DNA of 64,000 nucleotides. It comes from Pseudomonadota bacterium. GTDB taxonomy: Bacteria; Pseudomonadota; Gammaproteobacteria; Xanthomonadales; Xanthomonadaceae. Positions 15,882 to 24,088 of the stretch are shown here, piece by piece. The stretch is taken from the NCBI GenBank assembly GCA_023419315.1, contig JAEZYE010000032.1:27396-91395 (forward strand), given 5' to 3'. The number at the start of each line of letters is the position of its first letter. Within the stretch, counting starts at the first letter, position 1. The position numbers and the translations under genes are program-made. Below the pieces are notes generated by a model, which ran no database searches, had not been told where the DNA came from, and was given only the letters and a program-made list of their open reading frames with translations.

Positions 15882-16502
15882 TTACTGCGCAGCGCCGGAA
15901 GGCCGCAGTTCCAGCCAGCCGGTCACCACATCGCGCGCCTGTTCGACACCGAGCTTGGATTCGGACGAGAAGACCTGCACGCCGACGCTGTCGCCGAACG
16001 AGGAGAACAGATCCTTCTTCACTGCCTGCAAGGTCTGCATCTGCTGGCCCCGCCCGAGCTTGTCGGCCTTGGTCAGCAGTGCATGGGCGGGCAATCCCCG
16101 CGCCACCGCATAGCCCAGCATCTGGCGGTCGTAATCCTTCAGCGGATGGCGGATGTCCATCACCACGACCAGCCCCTTCAAGGCATGGCGCGTCTGGAAG
16201 TAGTCCTGGATGAAGGCTTGCCAATGCGCCTGCAAGTCCTGCGGCACCTTGGCATAACCATAGCCGGGCAGATCGACCAGGCAGCGTTCGGGCTGGATCT
16301 CGAAATAGACCAGCTGCTGGGTACGGCCCGGGGTTTTGGAAACGCGCGCCAGGCTGTTGTGGCGGGTCAGCGCATTGAGTGCGCTGGACTTGCCGGCGTT
16401 CGAGCGCCCGGCGAACGCGACTTCATGGCCGCGATCGGGCGGAAGCTGCCGGGCGTTGTGGGCGGATAGCAGATAGCGGGCGGCGTTGAGGGGGTTCGAC
16501 AT
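15882..16502 (-). CDS. engB: ribosome biogenesis GTPase EngB (YsxC/YihA)
   Basis: 206 residues. A TRAFAC-class GTPase needed for 50S subunit assembly. G1 loop GRSNAGKSS at 32-40, the TPGRTQ switch I element, G3 DLPGYGYA and G4 TKADK are all present. It lies upstream of gshA on the same strand but 152 bases away. It is divergent from the cytochrome c4 gene, with which engB is commonly paired in gammaproteobacteria. The start codon lies in the arm of a perfect 8-bp hairpin. Confidence 0.95.
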   Translation of the reverse strand: MSNPLNAARYLLSAHNARQLPPDRGHEVAFAGRSNAGKSSALNALTRHNSLARVSKTPGRTQQLVYFEIQPERCLVDLPGYGYAKVPQDLQAHWQAFIQDYFQTRHALKGLVVVMDIRHPLKDYDRQMLGYAVARGLPAHALLTKADKLGRGQQMQTLQAVKKDLFSSFGDSVGVQVFSSESKLGVEQARDVVTGWLELRPSGAAQ

Positions 16503-16519
16503 GCCATAAGCATGGCATG
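16500..16519 (-). repeat. inverted repeat covering the engB start codon
   Basis: CATGCCAT / ATGGCATG separated by four bases. In the engB mRNA the ATG start sits at the end of the 3' arm, so folding would occlude initiation. Could be chance; the arms are perfect. Confidence 0.4.
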
Positions 16520-16588
16520 GACCGCCGCTCCGGCCCTCGCTCCAGTGGCCCGGAACGGGTAAGCCGGCAGGCAGAGGTGATTCCGAAT

Positions 16589-16618
16589 TGACCGCAACAT
16601 CCCGACACAGCGATAATT
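16589..16618 (+). promoter_or_regulatory. sigma70-type promoter of cytochrome c4
   Basis: TTGACC (16589-16594) and GATAAT (16613-16618) with an 18-base spacer, about 60 bases before the cytochrome c4 ATG. Both hexamers are close to consensus. Confidence 0.6.
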
Positions 16619-16675
16619 CGCGGGTTTCGCGGTGGCCATACGGCGCCGTTTTCGTTGGGTTTTCGGAGCTTTAGC

Positions 16676-17467
16676 ATGCGCCACGCTCGCGTTTGGGGAT
16701 TCGCAGGACTGGCCATCGCGGCCGTCGGTGCGGCTGCCTATGCACAGACCACCGTCGTCCCGGTACCGGACAACGCGCCGGTAGAGACCGCCTCGCTGGA
16801 TATCAATCTGGCCAAGACCACCTGGGGTGATGCGAAGGCCGGCCAGACCAAGGCCGCGGCCTGCGCCGCCTGCCACGGCGCCGACGGCAACCCCTCCATT
16901 CCGATGTATCCGCGCTTGGCGGGCCAGAGCGAGCGCTACATCGCCCGCCAGTTGGCCCTGTTCGCCAACGGCGAACGCACCAGCGGCATGGCGCCGGTGA
17001 TGGTGCCCTTCGCCCAGGCGCTCAGCGCCCAGGACATGCGCGATGTCGGCGCATTCTTTGCCACGCAGAAGGCCGGTGCCGGCCTGGCCGATGACGGCCT
17101 GATCGCCGACGGCGCCTACGAGGGAATGAAGTTCTACGAAGTCGGCCAGAAGCTGTATCGCTCCGGTGATGCCGCCCGCGGCATTCCGGCGTGCCTGGCC
17201 TGCCACGGCCCGACCGGCGCCGGCAATCCGGGCCCGGCCTATCCGCACGTCGGTGGCCAACAGCAGGAATATGTCGTCCGCCGCCTGCAGGAATACAAGG
17301 CCGGCACGACGACCGAGAAGGATGCGTCGCACTTCAACATCATGGCGCAGGTCGCCGGCCCGCTGACCGAGCAGGAAATCCAGGCGCTGGGCAGTTACCT
17401 GCAGGGCCTGCATGACCGCGCCGACGATCGCGCGGCGAAGGCGGCCAAGCCCGACAAGAAGTCGTAA
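16676..17467 (+). CDS. diheme cytochrome c4
   Basis: 263 residues. A periplasmic or membrane-attached electron carrier to terminal oxidases. A signal peptide is followed by two cytochrome c domains, each with a heme site: CAACH at 63-67 and CLACH at 173-177. Met ligands are likely in SGMAPVM and FNIMAQVA. The C-terminus is charged (KAAKPDKKS). It is preceded by a good promoter and followed by a strong terminator, so it is a single-gene unit. The aa3 oxidase locus further along the window is a plausible acceptor. Confidence 0.93.
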   Translation: MRHARVWGFAGLAIAAVGAAAYAQTTVVPVPDNAPVETASLDINLAKTTWGDAKAGQTKAAACAACHGADGNPSIPMYPRLAGQSERYIARQLALFANGERTSGMAPVMVPFAQALSAQDMRDVGAFFATQKAGAGLADDGLIADGAYEGMKFYEVGQKLYRSGDAARGIPACLACHGPTGAGNPGPAYPHVGGQQQEYVVRRLQEYKAGTTTEKDASHFNIMAQVAGPLTEQEIQALGSYLQGLHDRADDRAAKAAKPDKKS

Positions 17468-17515
17468 GGCCGGCCGCGCCTGCGCGGTCCCGAGATTGAC
17501 GGCTTTTGTTCTTTG

Positions 17516-17549
17516 CGCCGGCCCCACCATGGCCGGCGTTTTCTTTTTC
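17516..17549 (+). terminator. intrinsic terminator after cytochrome c4
   Basis: A perfect 8-bp stem CGCCGGCC / GGCCGGCG with a 7-base loop, followed by TTTTCTTTTT. Separates cytochrome c4 from the dsbA gene 17 bases downstream. Confidence 0.85.
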
Positions 17550-17565
17550 CGCTCCGGAGAAATGT

Positions 17566-18222
17566 ATGAAACATCGCGCGCTGCGCTGGCTGCACCCGAT
17601 TGTCCTGGCCCTGCTTGTTTGCACGTCCTCGTTCGCCTCCGCTGCCAATCCGGTGCCGGTCGAAGGCGTGGACTACGAAGTGATCGCCGGCGGCAAGCCG
17701 TTCGCCCCGGTGAAAGGCAAGGTCGAAGTGGCCGAGGTGTTCTCCTACGCCTGTGTCCATTGCGCGCATTTCGAGTCCAAGCTGCAGGCGTGGAAACGCC
17801 GGCAGCCGGCCTACGTGAAGCTGACGCCAGTGCCTGCGGCGCTGTCCAGCAGCTGGGTGCCCTATGCACGCGCCTACTTCGCCGCCGAGGCCAGCGGACT
17901 GGTGCCCAAGACCCACACGGCCGTGTTCACGGCGTTGCATGAGACCGGAGGCCTGCCGCTCAACAACGTGTCGGTGGAAGAACTGACGACTTTCTACGCC
18001 GGCTTCGGCGCTGACCCCGCCAGGTTCGCCGCGTTGCTGCGCAGCCCGCAGGTCGATGCCAGGCTCGACCAGGCGCGCAAGTTTGCGATGGCCAGCGGCG
18101 TCGAAGGCACGCCTTCGATCGTCGTCAACGGCAAGTACCGCGTGACCGGCGGCAGCACGTACGACGATGTCCTGCGCATCACCGACTGGCTGGTCGCCCG
18201 CGAGCGCGCGGCCGCCAAGTGA
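17566..18222 (+). CDS. dsbA: DsbA-type periplasmic thiol:disulfide oxidoreductase
   Basis: 218 residues with a signal peptide ending near SFASA. Thioredoxin fold with active site CVHC at 63-66 (canonical DsbA is CPHC) and a cis-Pro loop EGTPSIVVNG. It introduces disulfides into exported proteins and is normally reoxidised by DsbB, which is not in the window. GGAGA precedes ATG 17566. A homologous lipoprotein version follows 84 bases later. Valine at the first variable position may change redox potential. Confidence 0.9.
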   Translation: MKHRALRWLHPIVLALLVCTSSFASAANPVPVEGVDYEVIAGGKPFAPVKGKVEVAEVFSYACVHCAHFESKLQAWKRRQPAYVKLTPVPAALSSSWVPYARAYFAAEASGLVPKTHTAVFTALHETGGLPLNNVSVEELTTFYAGFGADPARFAALLRSPQVDARLDQARKFAMASGVEGTPSIVVNGKYRVTGGSTYDDVLRITDWLVARERAAAK

Positions 18223-18306
18223 CGCGGTGACAGGCATCCTCACCGCAGCCAGAATGTCGTCCTGCCCGTCCCGGGCGTCCCGAATATTTCCTGTTGGAGT
18301 CAGTCA

Positions 18307-19131
18307 ATGAAACTTCGCCCGTTCCTGATTTCGCTCGCCCTGCTGCCCCTGCTTGCGGCCTGCGGCCAGCAGAATGCGCCGGACACCGCGACCACGCCGG
18401 AAGCGCCGGCCGCTGAAGCGTCCGCTGCGCAGACCGAAGCGCCGGCCGCGCCCGCCGATGCCGGCACGACAGCACCGGCCGGAGAAGCGGCCTCCGCCGC
18501 CGATGCCACCAGCGAAACCACGCCGCCGCCGGCTCCCGCGCCTGCGGCGCCGACTGGTCCGGCCCCGGTCGCTGGCGTGGATTACGAACTGATTCCGAAT
18601 GGCCAGCCGTTCGCCCCGCTCAACGGCAAGATCGAAGTGGTCGAAGTGTTCGGCTATGTCTGCCCGGCCTGCGCCAGCTTTCAGGTCCAGATCATGCCCT
18701 GGCGCAAGACGCTGCCCGCCGACGTGCGCCTGACCTATGTGCCGGTCGCGTTCGGTCCGGAATGGCAGCCCTATGCGCAGGCGTTCTATGCCGCCGAGAG
18801 CAAGGGCCTGGTCGAGCGCACGCATGACGCCGTGTTCACCAAGATCCATTCCGAGCGCAGCCTGCCGGGCGAAGGCCAGAAGCCGGATCCGGCCAAGGTC
18901 GCCGCGTTCTATGCCGGCTATGGCGTGGACGCCAAGGAGTTCTTGAGCCTGATGAACAGCTTCGGCACGGCGGCCAAGATCAACCGGGGCAAGCAGTTCG
19001 CCATCCAGACCGGCGTCAGCGGCACCCCGACGCTGGTGGTCAATGGCAAATATCGCGTGAAGGGCCGCAGTTTCGAAGACATGCTGCGCATCACCGACGC
19101 CTTGATCGCGCAGGAACGCGCCGCCAAGTAA
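18307..19131 (+). CDS. DsbA-like thioredoxin lipoprotein
   Basis: 274 residues. Lipobox LAAC with Cys19 predicts a membrane-anchored lipoprotein. Residues 20-85 form an Ala/Pro/Thr linker of low complexity, followed by a DsbA domain with active site CPAC at 119-122 and cis-Pro in SGTPTLVVNG. The domain aligns closely with the preceding DsbA (shared GVDYE, QPFAPLNGKIEV, NGKYRV), so the pair arose by tandem duplication, with the copy gaining an anchor and a linker. The RBS TTGGAG precedes the ATG. Likely acts on periplasmic substrates near the membrane; oxidase or isomerase direction unknown. Confidence 0.88.
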   Translation: MKLRPFLISLALLPLLAACGQQNAPDTATTPEAPAAEASAAQTEAPAAPADAGTTAPAGEAASAADATSETTPPPAPAPAAPTGPAPVAGVDYELIPNGQPFAPLNGKIEVVEVFGYVCPACASFQVQIMPWRKTLPADVRLTYVPVAFGPEWQPYAQAFYAAESKGLVERTHDAVFTKIHSERSLPGEGQKPDPAKVAAFYAGYGVDAKEFLSLMNSFGTAAKINRGKQFAIQTGVSGTPTLVVNGKYRVKGRSFEDMLRITDALIAQERAAK

Positions 19132-19167
19132 GGTCGCAGCCAGTTCCCCCACAGGCTTCGATACCCG

Positions 19168-19938
19168 ATGACGACAACGCCCGGCAAGCGCCGGCTGAGG
19201 GTTCTCAGCGCCAACATCCAGGCAGGCTCCAGCACGCGACGCTACAGCGACTACGTCACGCGGAGCTGGTCACACGCGCTGCCCGCCGGCAACAAGCGCG
19301 GCAGCCTGGATGTCATCGCCCAGCTGGCGGGCGAGCACGACATCGTCGGGTTGCAGGAAGCCGACCCCGGAAGCCTGCGCTCGGGCTTCACCAACCAGAC
19401 GCATTACCTGGCCGAACGCGCCGGTTTCGACTACTGGACCCACCAGCCCAACCGCAACGTCGGGCGGGTGGCGTCCAGTGCGAACGGCCTGCTGAGCCGG
19501 CTCGAACCGGTCGAAGTGACCGATCACGCGCTGCCCGGCCGCATCGCCGGGCGCGGCGTGCTGATGGCCCGCTTCGGCGACGGTGACGAAGGACTGACGG
19601 TCGCCGTTGCGCATCTCTCGCTCGGCGCCAATTCGCGCCGTTCGCAGCTTTCCTTCATTGCCGAACTGCTGTCCGACCATCCGCACGCCATCCTGATGGG
19701 CGATTTCAACTGCATGTGCGATACGCCGGAAATGGACGTCCTGTACCGGCAGACGCGGCTGCGACCGCCCGCGCACCGCATCCCGACCTTCCCGAGCTGG
19801 CGGCCGCAGCGGGCGATCGATCACATCCTGATCAGCGAAGACCTCGTGGCCGAAGACCCGCGCGCGATTCCGGCCGCCAATTCGGATCACCTCGCGCTGG
19901 CGATGAGCATCGACGTTCCGGACGCCGCACTGCGGTGA
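19168..19938 (+). CDS. endonuclease/exonuclease/phosphatase (EEP) family protein
   Basis: 256 residues with the EEP fold: RVLSANIQAG at the start, the metal Glu in VGLQEADPG, VAHLSLG, GDFNCM and C-terminal AIDHILIS and NSDHLAL with the catalytic Asp-His. No signal peptide. The family ranges from AP endonucleases to phosphodiesterases and sphingomyelinases, and the exact substrate cannot be read. Family members of this type, with the RSQL helix, often sit beside cardiolipin synthase genes; none is here. It follows the DsbA-like lipoprotein gene by 36 bases. Confidence 0.82.
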   Translation: MTTTPGKRRLRVLSANIQAGSSTRRYSDYVTRSWSHALPAGNKRGSLDVIAQLAGEHDIVGLQEADPGSLRSGFTNQTHYLAERAGFDYWTHQPNRNVGRVASSANGLLSRLEPVEVTDHALPGRIAGRGVLMARFGDGDEGLTVAVAHLSLGANSRRSQLSFIAELLSDHPHAILMGDFNCMCDTPEMDVLYRQTRLRPPAHRIPTFPSWRPQRAIDHILISEDLVAEDPRAIPAANSDHLALAMSIDVPDAALR

Positions 19939-19947
19939 TGTGCCGCC

Positions 19948-20772
19948 TCAGCCGGCGATGACGATGCTGAGGCCCATGACCACCATGAACACCGCGAACA
20001 CGCGCTTGAGCGCCGTACCGCTGATGCGGTGCGCCAGTCGCGTGCCATACGGCGCGGCCAGCACCGACGCCAGCGCCACGCCGATCGCGGCCGGCAGGTA
20101 GACATACCCGATGGCGTGCTGCGGCAGTGCACCCGCGGGCGCATGAAAGGCGTAACCGAGCGCGGCGCCGATCGCGATGGCGATACCGCAAGCACTCGAT
20201 GTTCCGACCGCGCGCACCGGCGCCACGCCTCGCCACACCAGCAACGGCACGGTCATGCTGCCGCCGCCGATGCCGACCACCGCCGAAATCGCGCCGATGC
20301 CCGTGCCGGCCATTGTCCACGGCCAACCGCGCGGCGCGGGCACCACGACCGCATCGGAGGCCGCGCCGCGCTTGCCGCCGAACGCCATCTGCGCGCCGGC
20401 AATGAAGCAGTACGACGCGACCACCCACCGCAGCACGTCATCGGCCAGATACACCGCCAGATCGCTGCCCAGCCAGCCGCCCAGCAGCAAGCCCGGGACC
20501 ATCCACGCCACCGTGGGCCACATGACGCTGCCGCGCTTCGCATGCGCCAGCGCCGATGACGCCGCCGTCAGCACGATGCTCGCCAGCGAACTGGCCAACG
20601 CCGCATGCATCGCCTGGTCCTGCGCGATGCCGAACCACGGCAATACCCACACCAGTGCCGCCACCAGCACGAGTCCGCCGCCGATGCCGAGCAGACCGGC
20701 CAGCACGCCGGCAATGACGCCCAGCAACGGAAAAATCCAGACATGTTCCAAACCGCATCTCCAGCCGATCAT
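19948..20772 (-). CDS. TauE/SafE family sulfite/organosulfur exporter-like permease
   Basis: 274 residues with about eight TM helices and the two signature glycine repeats, GLLGIGGGLVLV near the N-terminus and AVVGIGGGSMTVPLL in the second half. TauE/SafE proteins export sulfite, sulfoacetate or related anions. No sulfur gene is adjacent, so substrate is open. It converges with the EEP gene and is divergent from the lytic transglycosylase, with 38 bases between the start codons. Confidence 0.88.
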   Translation of the reverse strand: MIGWRCGLEHVWIFPLLGVIAGVLAGLLGIGGGLVLVAALVWVLPWFGIAQDQAMHAALASSLASIVLTAASSALAHAKRGSVMWPTVAWMVPGLLLGGWLGSDLAVYLADDVLRWVVASYCFIAGAQMAFGGKRGAASDAVVVPAPRGWPWTMAGTGIGAISAVVGIGGGSMTVPLLVWRGVAPVRAVGTSSACGIAIAIGAALGYAFHAPAGALPQHAIGYVYLPAAIGVALASVLAAPYGTRLAHRISGTALKRVFAVFMVVMGLSIVIAG

Positions 20773-20798
20773 CGACAGGGACGTTCAGCGGGCTCCGG

Positions 20799-20804
20799 TA
20801 TATT
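20799..20804 (+). promoter_or_regulatory. candidate -10 of slt, close to the start codon
   Basis: TATATT ends six bases before ATG 20811, which would put the transcript start at or next to the A of the start codon. There is no Shine-Dalgarno in the short gap. The -35 is weak. Confidence 0.35.
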
Positions 20805-20810
20805 CCCGCC

Positions 20811-22772
20811 ATGCGTTCCCACACCGCCCTGATCGTACTCGCAGCCGCATGCGCATTCGCGCAATCCGGCCCTTCTGCCGCACAGGCGCCCGCCGCACAG
20901 CGTGCGCAGGTGCGCGCCGCACTGGAAGCCGCCGAACGCGGCCAGTCCAATCCCTCCCAATACGCGTCACTGGCGTCGCATCCGTTGTACGGATGGATCG
21001 AACTGGCGAGCCTGCGCCGCGATATCGACAGCGTCACACCCGCGCGCGCGCAGGAATTCCTGCGCCGCTACGACGGCCAGGCCGTCGCTGAAAACTTCCG
21101 TTCGCTCTGGCTGGCCTCGTTGTCGCGCCGCGAAGCCTGGCCCGAGTTCCTCGCCGCATATAAACCCACCGACAACGCCACCCTGCGTTGCGGCGAACTC
21201 AATGCGCGACAGGCGTTGGGCCGCGTCGACGCCGGCTGGACCCGGGACGCGCAGTCACTGTGGCGCGGCGCCGCCAAGTCCTTGCCCGACGGCTGCGACC
21301 GCGTGTTTGCCGTTCTCTCGCAACAGGGCGGCCTGACGCCCGAATTGCGCTGGGAACGCATCGACGCCGCCGCTGCCGAATACCAGACCGCGGTGATGCG
21401 CAGCGCGGCGCGCGGCCTGCCCGCCGCGGACGCTGCGCTCGCCACCGATTACGCCACCTTCATCGATGCTGTCCATCCGCGTGCACTCAACTGGCCGCGC
21501 ACGGAGCGCAGCCGGCGCATGGCGAGCTACGGACTGGCCCGCATGGCGAACAAGGATCCGGGCGGAGCCGAACGCCAATTGCCGCAGTATGCAAACGCGC
21601 TCGGCATGGGCGATGCCGATCGCGCGCGCGTGCTGTACCAGATCGCACTGTGGACCGTGGCCTCGTACGAACCGGACTCGGCACGCCGCCTCAATGAAGT
21701 CCCGGAGACCGCCTATGACGAACGCCTGCACGAATGGCGCGTACGTGAAGCGATGTCGCGAGGCGACTGGCGCGCCGCATTGACCGCACTGCGCAAGATG
21801 CCGGCGCGGCAACGCGAGGATTCACGCTGGCGCTACTTCGAAGCACGCCTGTCGGAAAAGACCGGAGACAACGCGGCGGCGAAGCGATTGTTCGCGGAGG
21901 CCGCGCGCGCATCGACATTCCATGGCTTCCTCGCCGCGGATCGTCTCGACCAGCCGTATGCGTTGTGTCCGTGGATTCCGCAAGACAGCGAAGCGGCGAA
22001 GACCCGGATCGCACGCGATCCCGCCATCGTGCGCGCGATGGAGTTGTGGCAGATCGATCGCGCGGCGTGGGCGACTGCGGAATGGAACAGCGCCCTCAGC
22101 CGTTTCGATGACACCCAGCGCCGCCTCGCCGTGGAAGTGGCGCAGGACAACGGCTGGTTCGATCGCGCGGTGTTCTCGCTGGGCAAGAAGCCGGACGAGC
22201 AGCGCCTCTACGAATTGCGGTTCCCGCTGCATCATGGCGAAACGATCCGGCGCGAGGCCGCGCGCCACGCGATCGATCCGGCCTGGGTGGCGGCGGAGAT
22301 ACGCGCCGAGTCCGTGTTCAATCCACGCGCGCGCTCTGGCGCCAACGCGATGGGGCTGATGCAGGTGCTTCCGGCCACCGGCGCCGCCACCGCGCGCAAA
22401 CTCGGCATGCCTTGGGGCGGCGCGGACAGTCTGTACGACTCGGACACCAACATCGCACTCGGCACGGCCTATCTGCGCGAGATGGAAAACAAGTACGGCG
22501 TGCCCTACATCGCGATCGCCGCCTACAACGCCGGCCCGACACCGACCGCACGCTGGCAATCACAGCGTCCGGGCTTCGATCCGGATTTCTGGATCGAGAC
22601 AATCAGTTACAAGGAAACGCGCGAGTATGTTGCCCGCGTGCTGGCCTTCAGCGTGATCTACGACTGGAGGCTCAATGGCAACGCACTGCCCATCAGCCAC
22701 CGCATGCTCGGCAAGCTGGATGGAACGCGTCGGGCATTCCGCTGTCCCGACGCCGTCGCACCGCGGAGCTGA
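20811..22772 (+). CDS. slt: soluble lytic murein transglycosylase (Slt70-like)
   Basis: 653 residues with a signal peptide (AAACAFAQSGPSAAQA). A long helical superhelical U/L region precedes the C-terminal lysozyme-like SLT domain. The catalytic Glu500 lies in IRAESVFNPRA, followed by the typical GLMQVLPATG and AYNAGP motifs. It cleaves peptidoglycan with formation of 1,6-anhydromuropeptides in the periplasm. A TATATT box 7 bases before the ATG suggests a very short or absent leader. cca follows after 3 bases, so the two are probably cotranscribed. Confidence 0.93.
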   Translation: MRSHTALIVLAAACAFAQSGPSAAQAPAAQRAQVRAALEAAERGQSNPSQYASLASHPLYGWIELASLRRDIDSVTPARAQEFLRRYDGQAVAENFRSLWLASLSRREAWPEFLAAYKPTDNATLRCGELNARQALGRVDAGWTRDAQSLWRGAAKSLPDGCDRVFAVLSQQGGLTPELRWERIDAAAAEYQTAVMRSAARGLPAADAALATDYATFIDAVHPRALNWPRTERSRRMASYGLARMANKDPGGAERQLPQYANALGMGDADRARVLYQIALWTVASYEPDSARRLNEVPETAYDERLHEWRVREAMSRGDWRAALTALRKMPARQREDSRWRYFEARLSEKTGDNAAAKRLFAEAARASTFHGFLAADRLDQPYALCPWIPQDSEAAKTRIARDPAIVRAMELWQIDRAAWATAEWNSALSRFDDTQRRLAVEVAQDNGWFDRAVFSLGKKPDEQRLYELRFPLHHGETIRREAARHAIDPAWVAAEIRAESVFNPRARSGANAMGLMQVLPATGAATARKLGMPWGGADSLYDSDTNIALGTAYLREMENKYGVPYIAIAAYNAGPTPTARWQSQRPGFDPDFWIETISYKETREYVARVLAFSVIYDWRLNGNALPISHRMLGKLDGTRRAFRCPDAVAPRS

Positions 22773-22775
22773 TGG

Positions 22776-24035
22776 ATGAAGACGTATCTGGTCGGCGGCG
22801 CGATACGGGATCGCTTGCTCGGCATGACGCCGGGCGATCGCGATCATGTCGTCGTCGGCGCGACGCCGGACCAGATGCTCGCACTGGGCTACAAGCAGGT
22901 GGGCCGCGATTTTCCCGTGTTCCTGCATCCGGATACCGGCGAGGAGTACGCGCTCGCGCGCACCGAACGCAAGAGCGGCCGCGGCTACCGCGGGTTCGTG
23001 GTCGATGCGGATCCTTCGGTCACGCTGGAAGAAGATCTGCTGCGCCGCGACTTCACCATCAACGCGATCGCGGAAGGCGAGGATGGCCAATGCGTGGATC
23101 CTTACGGCGGCATGCAGGACGTGCGGGATCGCATCCTGCGCCATGTCGGACCGGCGTTCACCGAGGATCCGTTGCGCGTGCTGCGCGCGGCCCGCTTCAT
23201 GGCGCGCCTGGCGCCGCTGGGCTTCCGCATCGCGCCTGAAACGCTCGCCCTCATGCGTGACATGGCAGCGAGCGGCGAACTTGCGGATCTGGTTCCCGAG
23301 CGCATCTGGCAGGAACTGCGCCGCGCGCTTGTATCGGCGAAGCCTTCCGCGTTCCTGTCCACCTTGCACGAGGTCGGCGCGCTGGCGCCGGTGCTGCCGG
23401 AGGTCGCAGCGCTTTACGGCGTCCCGCAGCGCGCCGAGTTCCATCCGGAAGTCGATACCGGCGTGCATCAGCAACTGGTCAGCGACATGGCCGCGCAACT
23501 CGCGCCGGGGGACGACATGGTCGCCTACGCCGCGCTCTGCCACGATCTGGGCAAGGCGCTTACGCCACAGGAAGAACTGCCGCGCCACATCATGCACGAG
23601 CAGCGCGGCGTCAAACCGGTGATCGCATTGAGCGAGCGCCTGCGCGTGCCGCTGGAGCATCGTGACCTGGCCGTGATGGCGTGCCGCGAACATCTCAACG
23701 TGCATCGCCTGGACGAACTGCGCGATGCGACCGTGCTGGACATGCTCACGCGCTGCGATGCCTTCCGCAAGCCGGAACGCATTGCACGCCTGGTCCGGGT
23801 CTGCGAAGCGGACAAGCGCGGCCGGGGCGGTGCTGCGGATGACGCGTATCCGCAGGGGCCCGAACTGCAGCGCCTGCATGCGGCGGCGTGCGCGGTGAAC
23901 GCACGCGACATCGCGCAGCCCGACATGAGCGGCCTGGAAATCGGAGAAGCGCTCAAGCGCGCGCGCGTGGCCGCCATCAGCGCCGCACGGCGGATGCATC
24001 GCACCGAGGCATTCCCTGCGCCATCGTCGTCATGA
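22776..24035 (+). CDS. cca: multifunctional CCA tRNA nucleotidyltransferase with HD domain
   Basis: 419 residues, the length of the gammaproteobacterial bifunctional type. It adds or repairs the 3' CCA of tRNA. The class II nucleotidyltransferase head shows YLVGGAIRDRLLG and the metal-binding GDRDHVVVGAT, then RRDFTINAIA, the PYGGMQDVRDRILRHV template region and EDPLRVLRAARFMARL. The C-terminal HD phosphohydrolase domain is present (LCHDLGKALTP). Starts three bases after slt, so the two are translated from one transcript. Confidence 0.96.
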   Translation: MKTYLVGGAIRDRLLGMTPGDRDHVVVGATPDQMLALGYKQVGRDFPVFLHPDTGEEYALARTERKSGRGYRGFVVDADPSVTLEEDLLRRDFTINAIAEGEDGQCVDPYGGMQDVRDRILRHVGPAFTEDPLRVLRAARFMARLAPLGFRIAPETLALMRDMAASGELADLVPERIWQELRRALVSAKPSAFLSTLHEVGALAPVLPEVAALYGVPQRAEFHPEVDTGVHQQLVSDMAAQLAPGDDMVAYAALCHDLGKALTPQEELPRHIMHEQRGVKPVIALSERLRVPLEHRDLAVMACREHLNVHRLDELRDATVLDMLTRCDAFRKPERIARLVRVCEADKRGRGGAADDAYPQGPELQRLHAAACAVNARDIAQPDMSGLEIGEALKRARVAAISAARRMHRTEAFPAPSSS

Positions 24036-24088
24036 CGGCGTAGACCGCGGACGCTCGGCCCACGATCCCGCCGTCGGGCCGTCGAACT

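Noticed and set aside
15730..16224. N-terminal extension of the gshA frame
   Set aside because: It runs antisense through engB and has no homology; gshA begins at TTG 15729 by family length.
18364..18560. Ala/Pro/Thr-rich repeat in the second DsbA considered as a frameshifted or inserted element
   Set aside because: The frame is continuous, and such linkers are common between a lipobox and a folded domain.
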